Assembly: GCA_003486645.1 (NCBI GenBank)
Contig: DNGI01000068.1
Location: 1 to 6,953, forward strand
Source: Cyanobacteria bacterium UBA11370
GTDB taxonomy: Bacteria; Cyanobacteriota; Cyanobacteriia; Cyanobacteriales; Coleofasciculaceae
Direction: 5' to 3'
DNA: 6,953 bases
The notes under the pieces are model-generated. The model was given only the letters and a program-made list of their open reading frames with translations. It was not told where the DNA came from and did no database searches. Each line of letters opens with the position of its first letter. Within the stretch, counting starts at the first letter, position 1. Below, in pieces: positions 1-6,499 of the stretch. The position numbers and the translations under genes are program-made.

Positions 1-10
1 CCACTCCCCA
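1..10. repeat. Edge of a CCCCACT heptamer repeat (partial)
   Basis: The first ten bases, CCACTCCCCA, match part of a (CCCCACT)n tandem array: the last five bases of one unit and the first five of the next. This is the complement of the AGTGGGG unit found at 1481-1522. The array, if real, continues outside the window, so its length cannot be judged here. Confidence 0.4.
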
Positions 11-82
11 AAACCTAGGAATTTGTACCTCATCAGTATGAGAACCGCTATATTTATTATTCGACTCACCAATGAGGAATGA
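11..82. other. Gene-free spacer downstream of maf
   Basis: No gene is visible between the window edge and the maf stop codon. The spacer holds a short palindrome, CTCAT (29-33) and ATGAG (38-42) around a CAGT loop, in a stretch that reads AGCGGTTCTCAT on the minus strand. The stem is only five pairs with no T tract after it, so I do not call it a terminator. The string GAATGACTAAT (77-87) that runs into the maf stop codon recurs exactly at 761-771. Confidence 0.4.
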
Positions 83-694
83 CTAATTCACTATTTGCCA
101 GAAATCAGTAATTTCATATCCTAATTCTTGCAGCATCTGGTGTAATAGGGGTAGGCTTAGACCAATGACGTTGCTGTGACAGCCTTCTAGTTTTTCGACG
201 AAGAGTCCGCCTTTCCCTTCTAGGGCAAAACAACCCGCGCAGTTGAGGGGTTCTCCTGTGGCGATGTAGGCGGCGATCGCTTGATCGCTAAGTTGGGTAA
301 AGTAGACTTTTGTAATCCCGCACTTGACTAGGGTTTTGTTTTGAGATAAATCAATTAAAGCGTGACCTGTGTAGAGAATACCTTGATTTCCTCGCATTTG
401 TTGCCAACGGGCGATCGCTTCTTCTAGGTTTGCGGGTTTGCCGTGGATTTCGCCGTTGATGCTTAAAACTGAATCACAGCCTAAAATTAGGGCATTGTTA
501 GTAGTATTAAATTGAGTTGCAACGGTTTGGGCTTTGTGTAGGGCTAGAGTTTCTACTAATGTTAGTGGATCGGTGAGTTGGATTTGAGATTCATCAAAAT
601 CGCTGTGGCGGACTACGGGTTCGATTCCAGCATTTTGCAATAAGCGTTTGCGTGCTGGTGAAGCGGAGGCTAATACTAATTTTGGCACACTCAT
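83..694 (-). CDS. maf: Maf family nucleoside triphosphate pyrophosphatase
   Basis: A 203-residue Maf/HAM1-superfamily protein, full length for the family. Maf enzymes are cytosolic housecleaning pyrophosphatases that hydrolyse non-canonical or surplus nucleotides to the monophosphate and pyrophosphate, and have been tied to control of septum formation. The N-terminal signature [12 protein letters not shown] (residues 8-19) is the nucleotide-binding loop. GCDSV (72-76) supplies the likely catalytic Asp74, and GKP (85-87) supplies Lys86. The segment [10 protein letters not shown] (151-160) has Glu159 where the dTTP/UTP-type (YhdE-like) proteins have Gln, and with GEIHGKP it resembles the YceF-like branch that prefers 7-methyl-GTP; this subfamily call is my inference from remembered sequences. 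The ATG at 694 fits the usual family start, but no clear Shine-Dalgarno precedes it. It is last in the series of minus-strand genes, 198 bp after psbP, and a repeat-filled spacer makes cotranscription uncertain. Two HIP1 sites lie inside it. The family assignment is secure; the substrate is not. Confidence 0.95.
   Translation of the reverse strand: MSVPKLVLASASPARKRLLQNAGIEPVVRHSDFDESQIQLTDPLTLVETLALHKAQTVATQFNTTNNALILGCDSVLSINGEIHGKPANLEEAIARWQQMRGNQGILYTGHALIDLSQNKTLVKCGITKVYFTQLSDQAIAAYIATGEPLNCAGCFALEGKGGLFVEKLEGCHSNVIGLSLPLLHQMLQELGYEITDFWQIVN
273..280. repeat. HIP1 octamer palindrome (first of six)
   Basis: GCGATCGC occurs at 273-280, 411-418, 1930-1937, 5296-5303, 5962-5969 and 6692-6699. 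Five are inside genes (two in maf, one in treY, two in treZ) and one is in the treZ leader. A random eight-base word is expected about once in 65 kb, so this is strong over-representation. It is the highly iterated palindrome known from many cyanobacterial genomes and is the best single clue to the host group. Confidence 0.9.
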
Positions 695-706
695 AATATT
701 TAGTTT

Positions 707-751
707 GGCAGCGGACTTGGCAGCGGATTTGGTAACGGATGTAACGGATGT
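707..751. repeat. Degenerate 12-base tandem repeat upstream of maf
   Basis: Three 12-base units and one shortened unit follow one another: GGCAGCGGACTT (707-718), GGCAGCGGATTT (719-730), GGTAACGGATGT (731-742) and AACGGATGT (743-751). The third and fourth units differ from the first two at shared positions, so the tract appears to have grown by duplication and then drifted. It starts 12 bp upstream of the maf start codon and would be part of the maf leader if transcription enters from psbP. Confidence 0.6.
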
Positions 752-764
752 GTTTAGGATGAAT

Positions 765-897
765 GACTAATAACTAACAACTAACAACTAACAACTAACA
801 ACCAACAACCAACAACCAATAACTAATAACTAACAACCAACAACCAACAACCAACAACCAACAACCAACAACTAACAACTAACAACCAATAACTAAT
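765..897. repeat. 19-unit AACYAAY heptamer array (STRR type)
   Basis: Nineteen consecutive seven-base units run without any insertion or deletion. Eighteen fit AACYAAY and the first is GACTAAT. All other variation is C/T at the fourth and seventh positions: AACTAAC (units 2-5), AACCAAC (6-7), AACCAAT, AACTAAT, AACTAAC, AACCAAC (11-15), AACTAAC (16-17), AACCAAT, AACTAAT. The pair AACCAAT-AACTAAT appears twice, ten units apart, hinting at a larger duplication. The last unit covers the psbP stop codon. Short tandemly repeated repetitive heptamers are known from heterocystous and other cyanobacteria; this motif is not one of the classical three as I remember them. Minus-strand units read RTTRGTT. 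Confidence 0.95.
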
Positions 898-1432
898 ATA
901 CGGAAAAGGAGGTAATGATTTGTTTAAATAGATCCTGAACTTTATTCCATCGCTTTTCGGTGGTGGAAACATTAAGGGTATAGAGTTTGCCGTGGCTTAT
1001 TGCTACAGTGGCTAGGTCATGTCGTTTTTGGTTGGGAAGTTTGACGCTATATTCAAAAATGTAATAACTTTTATCTCCAGACTCGCGGGCTTGGGCATTT
1101 ACTAATTCTACTTGACGATTGGAATTAGCGGGAGCGAGGACGTTTTTTTGCAATTTGTATCCGACTTCTCCAGGTGTTCCTAAATCAGTCAGAGTTTTTC
1201 CTTGAGGAATTGGGTTAACGACGACACTGACATTTTCGGTTTGCTCAATTAGATCATGAAACACTATATCAGGGCCGTTTGTTACTTGTACGGGTAGCCA
1301 ACCTTTGGGATAGAGAAACTCATAGCCGTCTTTGCTATCGATATAACTTTGTAATGCGCTACCATCACTAACGCAGCCATGTAGACCTAAGCTAAAGACT
1401 AGCAGCAGGAAAACGGCAATTGTTTTGAGCAT
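893..1432 (-). CDS. psbP: PsbP-family photosystem II lipoprotein (CyanoP-like)
   Basis: A 179-residue secreted lipoprotein of the PsbP family. Residues 1-19 are a signal peptide with a hydrophobic core (IAVFLLLVFSLGL), and LHGC (17-20) is a lipobox, predicting cleavage before Cys20 and lipid attachment. The mature part, about 160 residues, carries the PsbP-like opening YEFLYPKGWLPV (37-48) and one alpha/beta domain to the C terminus. In cyanobacteria CyanoP is a lumenal thylakoid protein that associates with photosystem II, mainly during assembly, rather than the stoichiometric oxygen-evolving subunit of plants; that role is known for the family and not shown here. The ATG is supported by GAAGGA nine bases upstream. 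The gene lies 166 bp after treY, with a heptamer array between. Its stop codon is inside the last unit of the AACYAAY array. A paralogous PsbP-domain protein of unknown role remains possible. Confidence 0.88.
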   Translation of the reverse strand: MLKTIAVFLLLVFSLGLHGCVSDGSALQSYIDSKDGYEFLYPKGWLPVQVTNGPDIVFHDLIEQTENVSVVVNPIPQGKTLTDLGTPGEVGYKLQKNVLAPANSNRQVELVNAQARESGDKSYYIFEYSVKLPNQKRHDLATVAISHGKLYTLNVSTTEKRWNKVQDLFKQIITSFSVY

Positions 1433-1441
1433 CTCGATTAG

Positions 1442-1447
1442 TCCTTC
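1442..1447 (-). promoter_or_regulatory. Ribosome binding site for psbP
   Basis: The minus strand reads GAAGGA here, nine bases before the ATG at 1432. It is the best Shine-Dalgarno match near this gene and supports the chosen start, which also gives a complete signal peptide. Confidence 0.65.
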
Positions 1448-1480
1448 AAGTCGTGTTCCTCCATTGTCTCATCTTTTGGA

Positions 1481-1525
<45 letters not shown>

Positions 1526-1598
1526 GAGGAATATTAGGAATAAATTGGGGAGATTAGACTTTGATTTTTTTGTTTATCATCTCTTCTCTTTATTTGGG

Positions 1599-4511
1599 TT
1601 ACGTGTTTTGATTGATCAGTAATGCTACAGGGAAGTGTTGTAGAATCTGACCGATACTCGTTATTTTATTACCCGAAATTGTTTGATTGGTAATGGTATT
1701 GTGCCAGGTAAGATTATCTCGTTGGGGAATAGTTAATTGAGTATCTGCCCAGATTTGTTCACCGAGAGGATAGTTTCCAGGTTGAATGAGTGTTAGGGTG
1801 TGGTCAGAAGTAGTTGGTAGCGAGGAAAAACCTTCCTTGTCCCCCTTGTCCCCCTTGTCCTCCTTGTCTTGTTGAACACCAACTGGTTTTGACCACACCC
1901 TTAGTGTTGTGAGGAATCGGGGTACGATTGCGATCGCCATCTTGTCACCTAAATTTCTGGAAAACGCGACGATATGATCTTTAAATTTCCCAACCACCTC
2001 CAATGGTTGATAATCTCCTTTTTGAAATAATTCTAAATTTTCTTTTCGCGATTGCAAGGCTTTGAAGGTTAGAAAGAGCTTAATTCTACCATCTTCTTTA
2101 GTCGATAAAAGTTCATCAATCAGCTTTAGCGTATGTTCCTGCGCTTTGTCTTTAATCTCATTTAAGAACGACTTTCTGAGAGAGTAATCAACGGGACGGC
2201 GGTTATCAGGATCTACCATACTCAAATCCCATAATTCTGTGCCTTGATAGGTATCGGGTACACCAGGGGCTGTATATTTGAGCAAGGTTTGTGAAAGTGA
2301 GTTAAAAATACCGTAATCAGCTACCCGCTTCTGAAATGGCAAAAACTCTTTGAGGAATTGATTGGATTCAGAAGGTTCTAATACTTTATCTACAAACGCT
2401 AAAAATCCTTCTTCATAAGCCGTATCTGGACGTAACCAAGCCGTATGTAACTTAGCTTCCCTTACCGATTTCAGCATATACTCTTTAATCCGTCCAACAA
2501 AGGCTTCATTCTCACTTTCATTAAACGGATAAGTCCCAACTAGCGTCTGGTAAAAGAAGTATTCGTCATTAGGAACCGGAACGGCTTTTCCCCGGACATT
2601 ACTTTTATGAGATTGATTAATTTCCGTCCATTTTTTGACCTGATTTTCCCATTCATCTGGAATTTCGGAAAGCACATTTAACCGGGTTCGGACATCTTCG
2701 CCACGTTTGGTATCATGAGTAGCCGTAGCATTCATTTTATGAGTCCAAGCCGTACTTTGGGTTTGATTAAATTCATGAAAGTCGGTAAGGCTGATCCCAA
2801 ATTTGCCCGGATTTCCTCCCACTTCATTTAAAGATACTAATCGGTTATAGACATAAAATAAGGTATCTTCAATCCCCTTTGCCATCAGAGGACCAGTCAA
2901 TTGTTGGAAACGCATGACGAAATGAAGCCGTAACGCTTTTTGGTCTTCCGTTAAGGATTCTTCCCATTCTAGTAAGAGTAATTTCTCAATAAAATTAAGT
3001 TCGTTTAAAAGTAAGGGAATTTGCTCTCTTGCTTCTTCAATTACCTCTTTAATATAGGAACGGTCATCTTCTCTTAATCCATCGCCATTGACATAGGTAC
3101 GATAAACGGGGAAAAGTACCAGTACTTCCGCCAGAGTTCGTTTTAATCCATTCATAGTAAAGTCAATTCCGAGTGTAGATTGACCTGCTATGCGTTTTAA
3201 AATTTGAGCGAGGTTATCGACATCTCCAGCTAAATTTTTTTCTACAATGAGTTGTTTCTTTTCAAAGAATAACTGGTCATACTTACTTTCACTACCTGTG
3301 ATTTTCGTGTAAATATCAGTAAATCGTTTCTCACTTTCACTTTGACAAAAAATACCATTGATATAGTTTAAGAATTCATAACCGCTTGTTCCCTGAATCG
3401 GCCAAACATCTGGCAATTGTTCTTGAAGTTCCAAAATCTTTTCTACAGTAATATATACATCCCCTACTTTTTCACGGAGTCGCTTCAGATATTCCGTTGG
3501 ATCGTAAAGTCCATCAATGTGATCGATTCTTAATCCCGTTACTTTTCCTTCTTCAACCAGTTGACTGATTAGACTATGAGTTTTATGAAAAACTTTAATT
3601 TCTTGTACTTTTACAGAAATCAGTTCATTAACGGTAAAAAATCGTCTATAGTTAATTTCCTCTGCACCCACTTTCCAGAATGAGAGGCGATAGAACTGTT
3701 CTTTAAGCAAATTATCCAGAACTGTAAAACTTTCCGGGTTGCCCTTTTCTCCATTAAAAAACTTGATATTACTATCAATAAATTCTTTAACTTCAGGATT
3801 TTGGCTGTAGAGTTCCCATAAAAGCCCTTTAACAAAAGCAATTTGGTCATACCGTTCCTTTCCTTTGGTTTCGCCCGGTATGCTTTTAATTAGATAAAGA
3901 AGACCCAGTAATTTAATAAAATCCGGATGTCGTCGTCCTAATTCTCGTGCTAAATGTCCTAAATTTTGAGTAATAAATCGGGCATAGGACTCTATTCGGA
4001 CAGGTAATTTTAAAGTGTAGTAATTAACACTTAACCCCGTCTCATCATAATTCAGTTGTATTTCACCATTCTGCAAACATTCACCATAAAAATTACCCAA
4101 CATAGGAGCAAGTACTCGCCCCTTAATATCTTCATAAGGATGTTCCCATTCAATATCAAAATAATCAGAGGCTTCAGAATCAGTTCCATTTTCTAAAACA
4201 TCCATCAACCAAGTATTTTGGCTATCATACGCCATGTGATTCGGAACAATATCTTGTACCCATCCCAGGTTATGATGCTGAATTTCGTCTACTAGGGTTT
4301 CAAAGTCTTCTGAGGTTCCTAATTCGGGATTTAACTGAGTCGGATCGACAACATCATACCCATGAGTACTCCCAGATCTAGCTTTAAAAATAGGTGAGGC
4401 GTACAGATCGGAAATTCCTAAATCAGAAAGATAGGAAAGGATAGTTTTTGCAGCTTCAAACTTAAATCCAGAATGGAATTGAATTCGGTAAGTAGCGGTA
4501 GGAATACGCAT
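1599..4511 (-). CDS. treY: Maltooligosyl trehalose synthase
   Basis: TreY, a GH13-family intramolecular transglucosylase, converts the terminal alpha-1,4 bond of maltooligosaccharides into an alpha,alpha-1,1 bond, making maltooligosyltrehalose for TreZ in the cytoplasm. I prefer the ATG at 4511 because the protein then opens with the family-typical MRIPTATYRIQF (970 residues); a GTG four codons upstream at 4523 gives 974. Neither has a strong Shine-Dalgarno. Using the ATG, GH13 region I is DIVPNHM (87-93), the nucleophile is Asp330 in LRIDHID, the acid/base is Glu357 in TVEKIL, and the transition-state Asp600 is in NATATHDTKRGED. The C-terminal beta domain carries PRF(L)TTL, then a 38-residue insert (871-908), then QPGNYPLGEQIW. 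The insert corresponds to a TIR-bounded element described separately; without it the protein would be 932 residues. treZ lies 82 bp upstream on the same strand, as expected for an operon. Only one HIP1 site lies in this 2.9-kb gene, near its 3' end. Confidence 0.97.
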   Translation of the reverse strand: MRIPTATYRIQFHSGFKFEAAKTILSYLSDLGISDLYASPIFKARSGSTHGYDVVDPTQLNPELGTSEDFETLVDEIQHHNLGWVQDIVPNHMAYDSQNTWLMDVLENGTDSEASDYFDIEWEHPYEDIKGRVLAPMLGNFYGECLQNGEIQLNYDETGLSVNYYTLKLPVRIESYARFITQNLGHLARELGRRHPDFIKLLGLLYLIKSIPGETKGKERYDQIAFVKGLLWELYSQNPEVKEFIDSNIKFFNGEKGNPESFTVLDNLLKEQFYRLSFWKVGAEEINYRRFFTVNELISVKVQEIKVFHKTHSLISQLVEEGKVTGLRIDHIDGLYDPTEYLKRLREKVGDVYITVEKILELQEQLPDVWPIQGTSGYEFLNYINGIFCQSESEKRFTDIYTKITGSESKYDQLFFEKKQLIVEKNLAGDVDNLAQILKRIAGQSTLGIDFTMNGLKRTLAEVLVLFPVYRTYVNGDGLREDDRSYIKEVIEEAREQIPLLLNELNFIEKLLLLEWEESLTEDQKALRLHFVMRFQQLTGPLMAKGIEDTLFYVYNRLVSLNEVGGNPGKFGISLTDFHEFNQTQSTAWTHKMNATATHDTKRGEDVRTRLNVLSEIPDEWENQVKKWTEINQSHKSNVRGKAVPVPNDEYFFYQTLVGTYPFNESENEAFVGRIKEYMLKSVREAKLHTAWLRPDTAYEEGFLAFVDKVLEPSESNQFLKEFLPFQKRVADYGIFNSLSQTLLKYTAPGVPDTYQGTELWDLSMVDPDNRRPVDYSLRKSFLNEIKDKAQEHTLKLIDELLSTKEDGRIKLFLTFKALQSRKENLELFQKGDYQPLEVVGKFKDHIVAFSRNLGDKMAIAIVPRFLTTLRVWSKPVGVQQDKEDKGDKGDKEGFSSLPTTSDHTLTLIQPGNYPLGEQIWADTQLTIPQRDNLTWHNTITNQTISGNKITSIGQILQHFPVALLINQNT
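1795..1902. mobile_element. MITE-like 108-bp insertion inside treY
   Basis: The ends are perfect 12-bp inverted repeats, AGGGTGTGGTCA (1795-1806) and TGACCACACCCT (1890-1901). Similarity continues inwards so that 21 of the first 24 positions match, including a second block AGTTGGT. A 6-bp direct repeat AGTGTT lies on each side (1789-1794 and 1903-1908), as a target-site duplication would. The element plus one repeat is 114 bp, exactly 38 codons, and its removal joins ACA ACA CT to C ATT CAA, reading TTLIQPG. The centre holds four 9-bp units. It encodes no transposase, so it would have depended on one supplied elsewhere; no related insertion sequence is in the window. The structure is seen in the sequence; the mobile origin is inferred. 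It could instead be a slowly evolved low-complexity insert with a chance palindrome, but matching ends plus matching flanks make that less likely. Confidence 0.72.
1833..1868 (-). repeat. Four 9-bp units encoding Asp-Lys-(Glu/Gly)
   Basis: On the coding strand the units are GACAAGGAG, GACAAGGGG, GACAAGGGG and GACAAGGAA, read in phase as DKE-DKG-DKG-DKE (TreY residues 882-893). A nine-base unit cannot shift the frame when copies are gained or lost. The tract is strongly charged but near neutral overall and is probably a disordered surface loop. It forms the core of the insertion at 1795-1902. Confidence 0.9.
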
Positions 4512-4550
4512 AGTTAATGTCACTCGTAATCAATAGTTTTACCGTTTGAT

Positions 4551-4575
4551 GTAAGGTAGGCTTTGCCTACCCTAC
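4551..4575 (-). repeat. Palindromic stem-loop between treZ and treY
   Basis: Arms GTAAGGTAGGC (4551-4561) and GCCTACCCTAC (4565-4575) flank a TTT loop. As DNA there is one mismatch, but in RNA made in the treZ-treY direction that position is a G-U pair, giving an unbroken 11-bp stem with an AAA loop. No T tract follows in that direction, so it is not a classical terminator. It may be a dispersed intergenic palindrome, and could act in mRNA processing or stability between the two genes. A smaller relative with the same GGGTGGGC-type arm is at 6776-6794. Confidence 0.75.
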
Positions 4576-4593
4576 TTATAGACTTGTTTCAAT

Positions 4594-6426
4594 TTATTGG
4601 GCTAGGGTTTCTAGTTCGTAGAGAGCAAAACTCTGAGAACAAATTGTTACGTCTTCTTCGTGTATTAGCTTTTCTGGCATAGTAGAACCTGAACCCATCC
4701 ATTTAACATCGGCAGAATCGAGAATCTTTTGCCAAATACCCCCCGGAGAGGGTTTAAAGTTGGCTTCTTTTTCCTCGAAGTTTAGGATACAGAAGATTTG
4801 GTTGCCATTATTCTCGCGGCGAAGTGTTAGAAGCTTCTTATCTTCAATTGCAGATACGTCTAACGCTTGCTTATCCAGTTTTTTAAGCGCAGGCATAGTA
4901 CGCCGTAAATGAATTAAATGCTGATAAAGTTCTAGCAGAGTTTTGTGTTTCCCTTCTTGCCGTTTCTCCCATTGCAACTTAGATTTTTGGAAGGTATCCG
5001 GACTGAAGGGATCGACGAATTCACCTTCCAGATGAAAGTCGGCAAACTCTCGTTTTCTTCCCTGCCTTACAGCTTCAACTAAGTCTGAGTCTGTATGACT
5101 AACGAAGTACAGGAAGGGTGCATCTTCCCCGTATTCTTCACCCATAAAAATTAGGGGAATGTAAGGAGATAATAGCAGCGCACCCGCAGCCAGTTTTAAG
5201 GCTTCAAATGATACGAGATGGGTTAGCCGTTCCCCTAACATTCGATTGCCTACTTGATCGTGATTTTGAGTGCAAACAACGAATTGATAACCGGGGCGAT
5301 CGCTTGCATCACTTCCAAAGTGTTTTTTCCGATTGCGAGAGTATTGCCAGGTATAAACAAAGCTTTCTTTATACACTTTTGCTAGCTGTTCGCTTTTACC
5401 GAAATCTTGATAATATCCCTTCTGTTCGCCAGTCAGTAAGGTATGCAGGGCGTGATGGAAATCGTCACTCCATTGGGCATCAATTCCGTATCCACCTAAC
5501 TCCCGTTCCCGAATGACTCGCACGTCATTTAAGTCACTTTCAGCAATCAAATAAAGTTTCCTTCCAATACATTCCGAAAGGGTAGACACTTTCTCCGCCA
5601 GTTCTTGCAAGATATGTTTTGCTCCTAAGTCATAAATTGCGTGAACTGCATCTAATCGCAGGGCATCTATATGATAGTTTTGGAACCAATAGAGAGCATT
5701 TTCGATAAAGTAATTTCGCACCCCGTCGCTATAAATATCATCAAAGTTTATCGCCATCCCCCAAGGCGTTTTGTACATTTCGGTAAAGTAAGTTCCAAAT
5801 TGGCTAGTATAATTTCCTTCTGGGCCAAAGTGGTTGTAAACGACATCGAGAATAACAGATAATCCTTCTTGATGACAGGCATCAACTAATTTCTTTAATC
5901 CGTCTGGCCCCCCATAGGAAGTCTGTACACCATAGGTATAAACCCCATCATAGCCCCAGTTGCGATCGCCGGGAAATTGAGCAACGGGCATAATTTCTAT
6001 TGCATTTACCCCCAATTCTCGTAACTCTTTTAAACGGGGAATCATGGCTTCAAAGGTACCCTCTGGCGTGAATGTCCCAACATGAAGTTCATAGATAATC
6101 ATGTCTTCTAAAGGAACACCCGACCAATCCGTATCAGTCCAGTTCATGGTACTGTGATCGATAACTTCAGAAGGCCCATGTACATCCTTGGGTTGAGAGT
6201 GAGAAGCCGGATCAGGTCTATCTGTTTCTCCAGCAATTTTGTAAAAATAAAGTGTCCCTGGCTCAATGTTTTCTGCTGTCGTTTTCCAGTAGCCCCATTC
6301 ATCTTTTTGCAGGGGAATAACGTAATTTTGGGGAGAAACAATTTGTACAGCTACCTCGTCATGAGCAGGTGCCCAAACCGTAAATTCACAACGACCATTA
6401 CCCAGATAATTAGAGCCAATTTTCAC
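4594..6426 (-). CDS. treZ: Maltooligosyltrehalose trehalohydrolase
   Basis: TreZ hydrolyses the alpha-1,4 bond next to the trehalose unit of maltooligosyltrehalose, releasing free trehalose and a shortened glucan that TreY can use again. The 610 residues match the family's usual size. An N-terminal early-set/CBM48-type beta domain (about 1-95) opens with CEFTVWAPAHDEV. The GH13 barrel follows with region I DVVYNHFGPEGNY (194-206), the nucleophile Asp259 in ALRLDAVHAI, the acid/base Glu296 in LIAESDLND, and Asp390 in QNHDQVGNR. A C-terminal beta domain ends the protein. The start is GTG at 6426, supported by AAAGGA eight bases upstream and by the N terminus agreeing with the domain start. It is first in the treZ-treY pair, and the long gene-free leader upstream suggests that the operon promoter lies there. 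Two HIP1 sites lie within it. No frameshift or missing catalytic residue is seen. Confidence 0.97.
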   Translation of the reverse strand: MKIGSNYLGNGRCEFTVWAPAHDEVAVQIVSPQNYVIPLQKDEWGYWKTTAENIEPGTLYFYKIAGETDRPDPASHSQPKDVHGPSEVIDHSTMNWTDTDWSGVPLEDMIIYELHVGTFTPEGTFEAMIPRLKELRELGVNAIEIMPVAQFPGDRNWGYDGVYTYGVQTSYGGPDGLKKLVDACHQEGLSVILDVVYNHFGPEGNYTSQFGTYFTEMYKTPWGMAINFDDIYSDGVRNYFIENALYWFQNYHIDALRLDAVHAIYDLGAKHILQELAEKVSTLSECIGRKLYLIAESDLNDVRVIRERELGGYGIDAQWSDDFHHALHTLLTGEQKGYYQDFGKSEQLAKVYKESFVYTWQYSRNRKKHFGSDASDRPGYQFVVCTQNHDQVGNRMLGERLTHLVSFEALKLAAGALLLSPYIPLIFMGEEYGEDAPFLYFVSHTDSDLVEAVRQGRKREFADFHLEGEFVDPFSPDTFQKSKLQWEKRQEGKHKTLLELYQHLIHLRRTMPALKKLDKQALDVSAIEDKKLLTLRRENNGNQIFCILNFEEKEANFKPSPGGIWQKILDSADVKWMGSGSTMPEKLIHEEDVTICSQSFALYELETLAQ

Positions 6427-6434
6427 CTTGAATG

Positions 6435-6440
6435 TCCTTT
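6435..6440 (-). promoter_or_regulatory. Ribosome binding site deciding the treZ GTG start
   Basis: The minus strand reads AAAGGA with eight bases to the GTG at 6426. Spacing and sequence fit a Shine-Dalgarno site and support translation from GTG. Confidence 0.75.
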
Positions 6441-6470
6441 ACTTTAAAAGAGTACTTAGATTTTAAGCTA

Positions 6471-6499
6471 TTTAAATCACAGAGAACAGCGCTTGACAA
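6471..6499 (-). promoter_or_regulatory. Candidate sigma-70-type promoter of treZ-treY
   Basis: On the minus strand, TTGTCA (6499-6494, five of six matches to TTGACA) is followed after 17 bases by TTTAAA (6476-6471, four of six matches to TATAAT). Transcription would begin near 6464 and leave a leader of about 38 bases. The spacing is ideal but the -10 box is weak, and AT-rich sequence here makes chance matches likely. Confidence 0.35.

Noticed and set aside
765..897. Possible CRISPR array
   Set aside because: The units are seven bases with no spacers between them; there is no 24-40 bp repeat plus unique spacer pattern and no cas gene.
3620..3850. 76-codon minus-strand open frame inside treY
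   Set aside because: It is an alternative frame of treY with no family resemblance, and the main frame is uninterrupted there.
5208..5516. 102-codon plus-strand open frame, and others at 5671-5862 and 6154-6447
   Set aside because: They are antisense to the intact, strongly conserved treZ coding frame, or nearly so, and look like shadows of it.
6493..6498. Perfect TTGACA on the plus strand as a -35 box
   Set aside because: The sequence at the right distance downstream (near 6516) has no -10-like hexamer. The same bases make a better promoter on the minus strand.
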